DNA of 64,000 nucleotides, taken from NCBI GenBank assembly GCA_038373865.1, contig JAXGGA010003004.1, forward strand, positions 46,478-110,477, read 5' to 3'. The notes below the pieces were generated by a model. The model did no database searches and was not told where the DNA came from. It worked only from the letters and a program-made list of their open reading frames with translations. Position 1 is the stretch's first letter, and each line of letters starts with the position of its first letter. Source of the DNA: Uloborus plumipes (Eukaryota; Arthropoda; Arachnida; Araneae; Uloboridae). Shown here one piece after another: positions 61,963-64,000 of this stretch. Both the position numbers and the translations under genes were made by a program.

Positions 61963-64000
61963 TAGGCAATAAATTTTTTGGGTTTCTCACTCCTTCTTGG
62001 AAATATTTTAGCTTAAAAATAAGCCGTAAGGCAAAAAATGCGTTTTTGGCCATCTTGGCAGCCATTTTTCTCATAAAGGGGGAGCAGTAGAAACTTTAAT
62101 TTTTTTTTAAAACAAGCCACTGATATGTTAGCTATTCACAGGAAAAGAGTTTACTTTTGGTTATTTCCTCCATTAAGAGATATCCTGCTGACAGTATATG
62201 CATGTTTTTCACGACGACCATATGCTTTTGTTCCCCCTCTCATGGACTTAAATTTAATTAAACCAAAAAATAATGATATATTTATTATTAGCTGTATTAT
62301 CTACCCAATATGTCATGAAATTTAATTTATTAAATCATTGAACAATAAATTAGATAATAGATAAAAACAAGAAAAAGTATTTCTCTGATGCCTGAGCATT
62401 ATGCATTCATAATTATAAAGCACTAAATACTTTCTTGAGAAATTAATTAACATAAATGAGCTCTAAATATTTATACTATAAGCAATACCCAATCTTGTGA
62501 TTGGGATACTCCTGTTTTTAATTGAAGAATTTCTTGAATATCACATGAATATCAGGAAAATAAATGAGGTCTTTTCGTTTGATGTAGGATACTTTATGAC
62601 AAATTTCATTTGATGGGCTACTAACTGAGCATGGTGATAAAGAGCTATTAATTTCAGCATCGAATTCCACTTTACCTTATTAACAGTTAAATATTTATAA
62701 AATAATTAAATAAATAATTTAATATAAAGCCATGCTTGAAGAATTAAAATTAGTGCAACTAATTTATTCCCATACTGATCTTTACAAAACTGACATGTGT
62801 TGAGCACTGATAAGAACTGACAAGAATAAGTTTACTCACTAAAATACTAGTTCACAGATACTATAAAGCGTACATTCTATTTTCTACAAAATAATACTGC
62901 AACAAAGAACAAGGGTATAAAGGGTTAGGTACTAAAGAATTTCTTGAAAAATCAATTAAAATAAAGGAGCTTCGAATATTTATCTCATAGGCAATACCCA
63001 ATCTTGTGATTGGATGTTCCTGATTGATGGCTATAAACAGGAGGATACCCTTGTTCTTTGTTGCAGTATTATTTTGTGGAAAATAGAATGTATGCTTTAT
63101 AGTATCTGTGAACTAATATTTTAGTGAGTAAACTTTTTCTTGTCAGTTCTTATCAGTGCTCAACGCATGTCAATTTTGTAAAGATCAGTATGGGAATAAA
63201 TTAGTTGCACTAATTTTAATTCTTCAAGCATGGCTTTATATTAAATTATTTATTTAATTATTTTGTAAATATTTAACTGTTAATAAGGTAAAATGGAATT
63301 CGATGCTGAAATTAATAGCTCTTTATCACCATGCTCAGTTAGTAGCCCATCAAATGAAATTTGTCATAAAATATCCTACATCAAACGAAAAGACCTCATT
63401 TATTTTCCTGATATTCATGTGATATTCAAGAAATTCTTCAATTAAAAACAGGAGTATCCCAATCACAAGATTGGGTATTGCTTATAATATAAATATTTAG
63501 AGCTCCTTTATGTTAATTAATTTCGCAAGAAAGTATTTAGTGCTTTATATTTATGAATGCATAATGCTCAGGCATCAGAGAAATACTATTTCTTGTTTTC
63601 ATCAATTATCTAATTTATTGTTCAATGATTTAATAAATTGAATTTCATGACATATTGGGTAGATAATACTGCTATTAATAAATATATCATTATTTTTTGG
63701 TTTAATTAAATTTAAGTCCATGAGAAGGGGAACAAAAGCATATGGTCGTCGCGAAAAGCATGCATACTGTCAGCAGGATATCTCTTAATGGGAGAAATAG
63801 CCAAAAGTAAACTCTTTTCCTGTGAATAGCTAACATATCAGTGGCTTGTTTTAAAAAAAATTAAAGTTTCTACTGCTCCCCCTTTATGAGAAAAATGGCT
63901 GCCAAGATGGCCAAAAACGCATTTTTTGCCTTCACGCTTATCTTCTTAAAGCTAAAAATACTTTCTCAAGAAGGAGAGAGAAACCCAAAATAATTTATTT
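61963..64000. repeat. Large inverted repeat, arms about 0.95 kb, cut by window edge
   Basis: Sequence from about 61963 to 62918 returns as its inverse from about 63045 to 64000 with a few percent mismatch and small indels, and the match is still running at the right edge. The 126-bp centre contains another diverged copy of a segment from the left arm (GCAATACCCAATCTTGTGAT occurs at about 62482 and 62990, and inverted near 63460). No coding frame was found. Confidence 0.88.

Noticed and set aside
1035..64000. CRISPR array or prokaryotic feature
   Set aside because: No regularly spaced repeats with unique spacers; all repeats are transposon ends, microsatellites or diverged arrays in intron-containing DNA.

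Overview
The window is eukaryotic nuclear DNA, strongly AT-rich, with split genes (GT..AG introns), no operons and a very high load of transposable elements. An arthropod, most likely an arachnid such as a spider, fits best. The main reason is that the intact Tc1/mariner transposase at 44.3-45.4 kb is the Tcb1-like type I associate with spider genomes; that is recall, not a search result.

One host gene dominates. Fourteen plus-strand coding exons between 24,335 and 56,868 join in a consistent reading frame into 944 residues ending at a stop codon. The start of the gene is not visible and probably lies upstream, perhaps outside the window. The protein is mostly low-complexity, Ser/Pro-rich sequence with an SH3-ligand-like proline motif, then a helical coiled-coil-like segment, then a C-terminal SAM domain. 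It looks like a cytoplasmic scaffold or adaptor. I do not recognise the gene name. Poly(A) signals follow at 57.1-57.4 kb.

Nearly everything else is mobile DNA, much of it in this gene's introns. Upstream (1-24 kb) there is a foldback element, two short hAT elements with 8-bp target duplications, a TIR element with repeated GTAAGTGGGCC motifs, and a 4.2-kb hAT-like element with ATCCGG-rich ends carrying nested repeats. Next to it, in a (TA)n tract, is a 3-kb head-to-head palindrome of two apparently identical 5'-truncated Penelope-type retroelements. The introns hold pogo/Tigger relics, a piggyBac-type MITE, a 3.6-kb hAT element with a nested element, a Charlie-like hAT element with a minisatellite, a tRNA-derived SINE with a clear target duplication, a 1.5-kb Tc1-type foldback, and two Tcb1-like copies in opposite orientation, one intact and one broken.

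Downstream (57-64 kb) there is a decayed ZMYM1-like hAT transposase on the minus strand split by a foldback element, then non-coding DNA, then a large inverted repeat with arms near 0.95 kb that runs off the right edge. No CRISPR array, rRNA or intact tRNA gene was seen.
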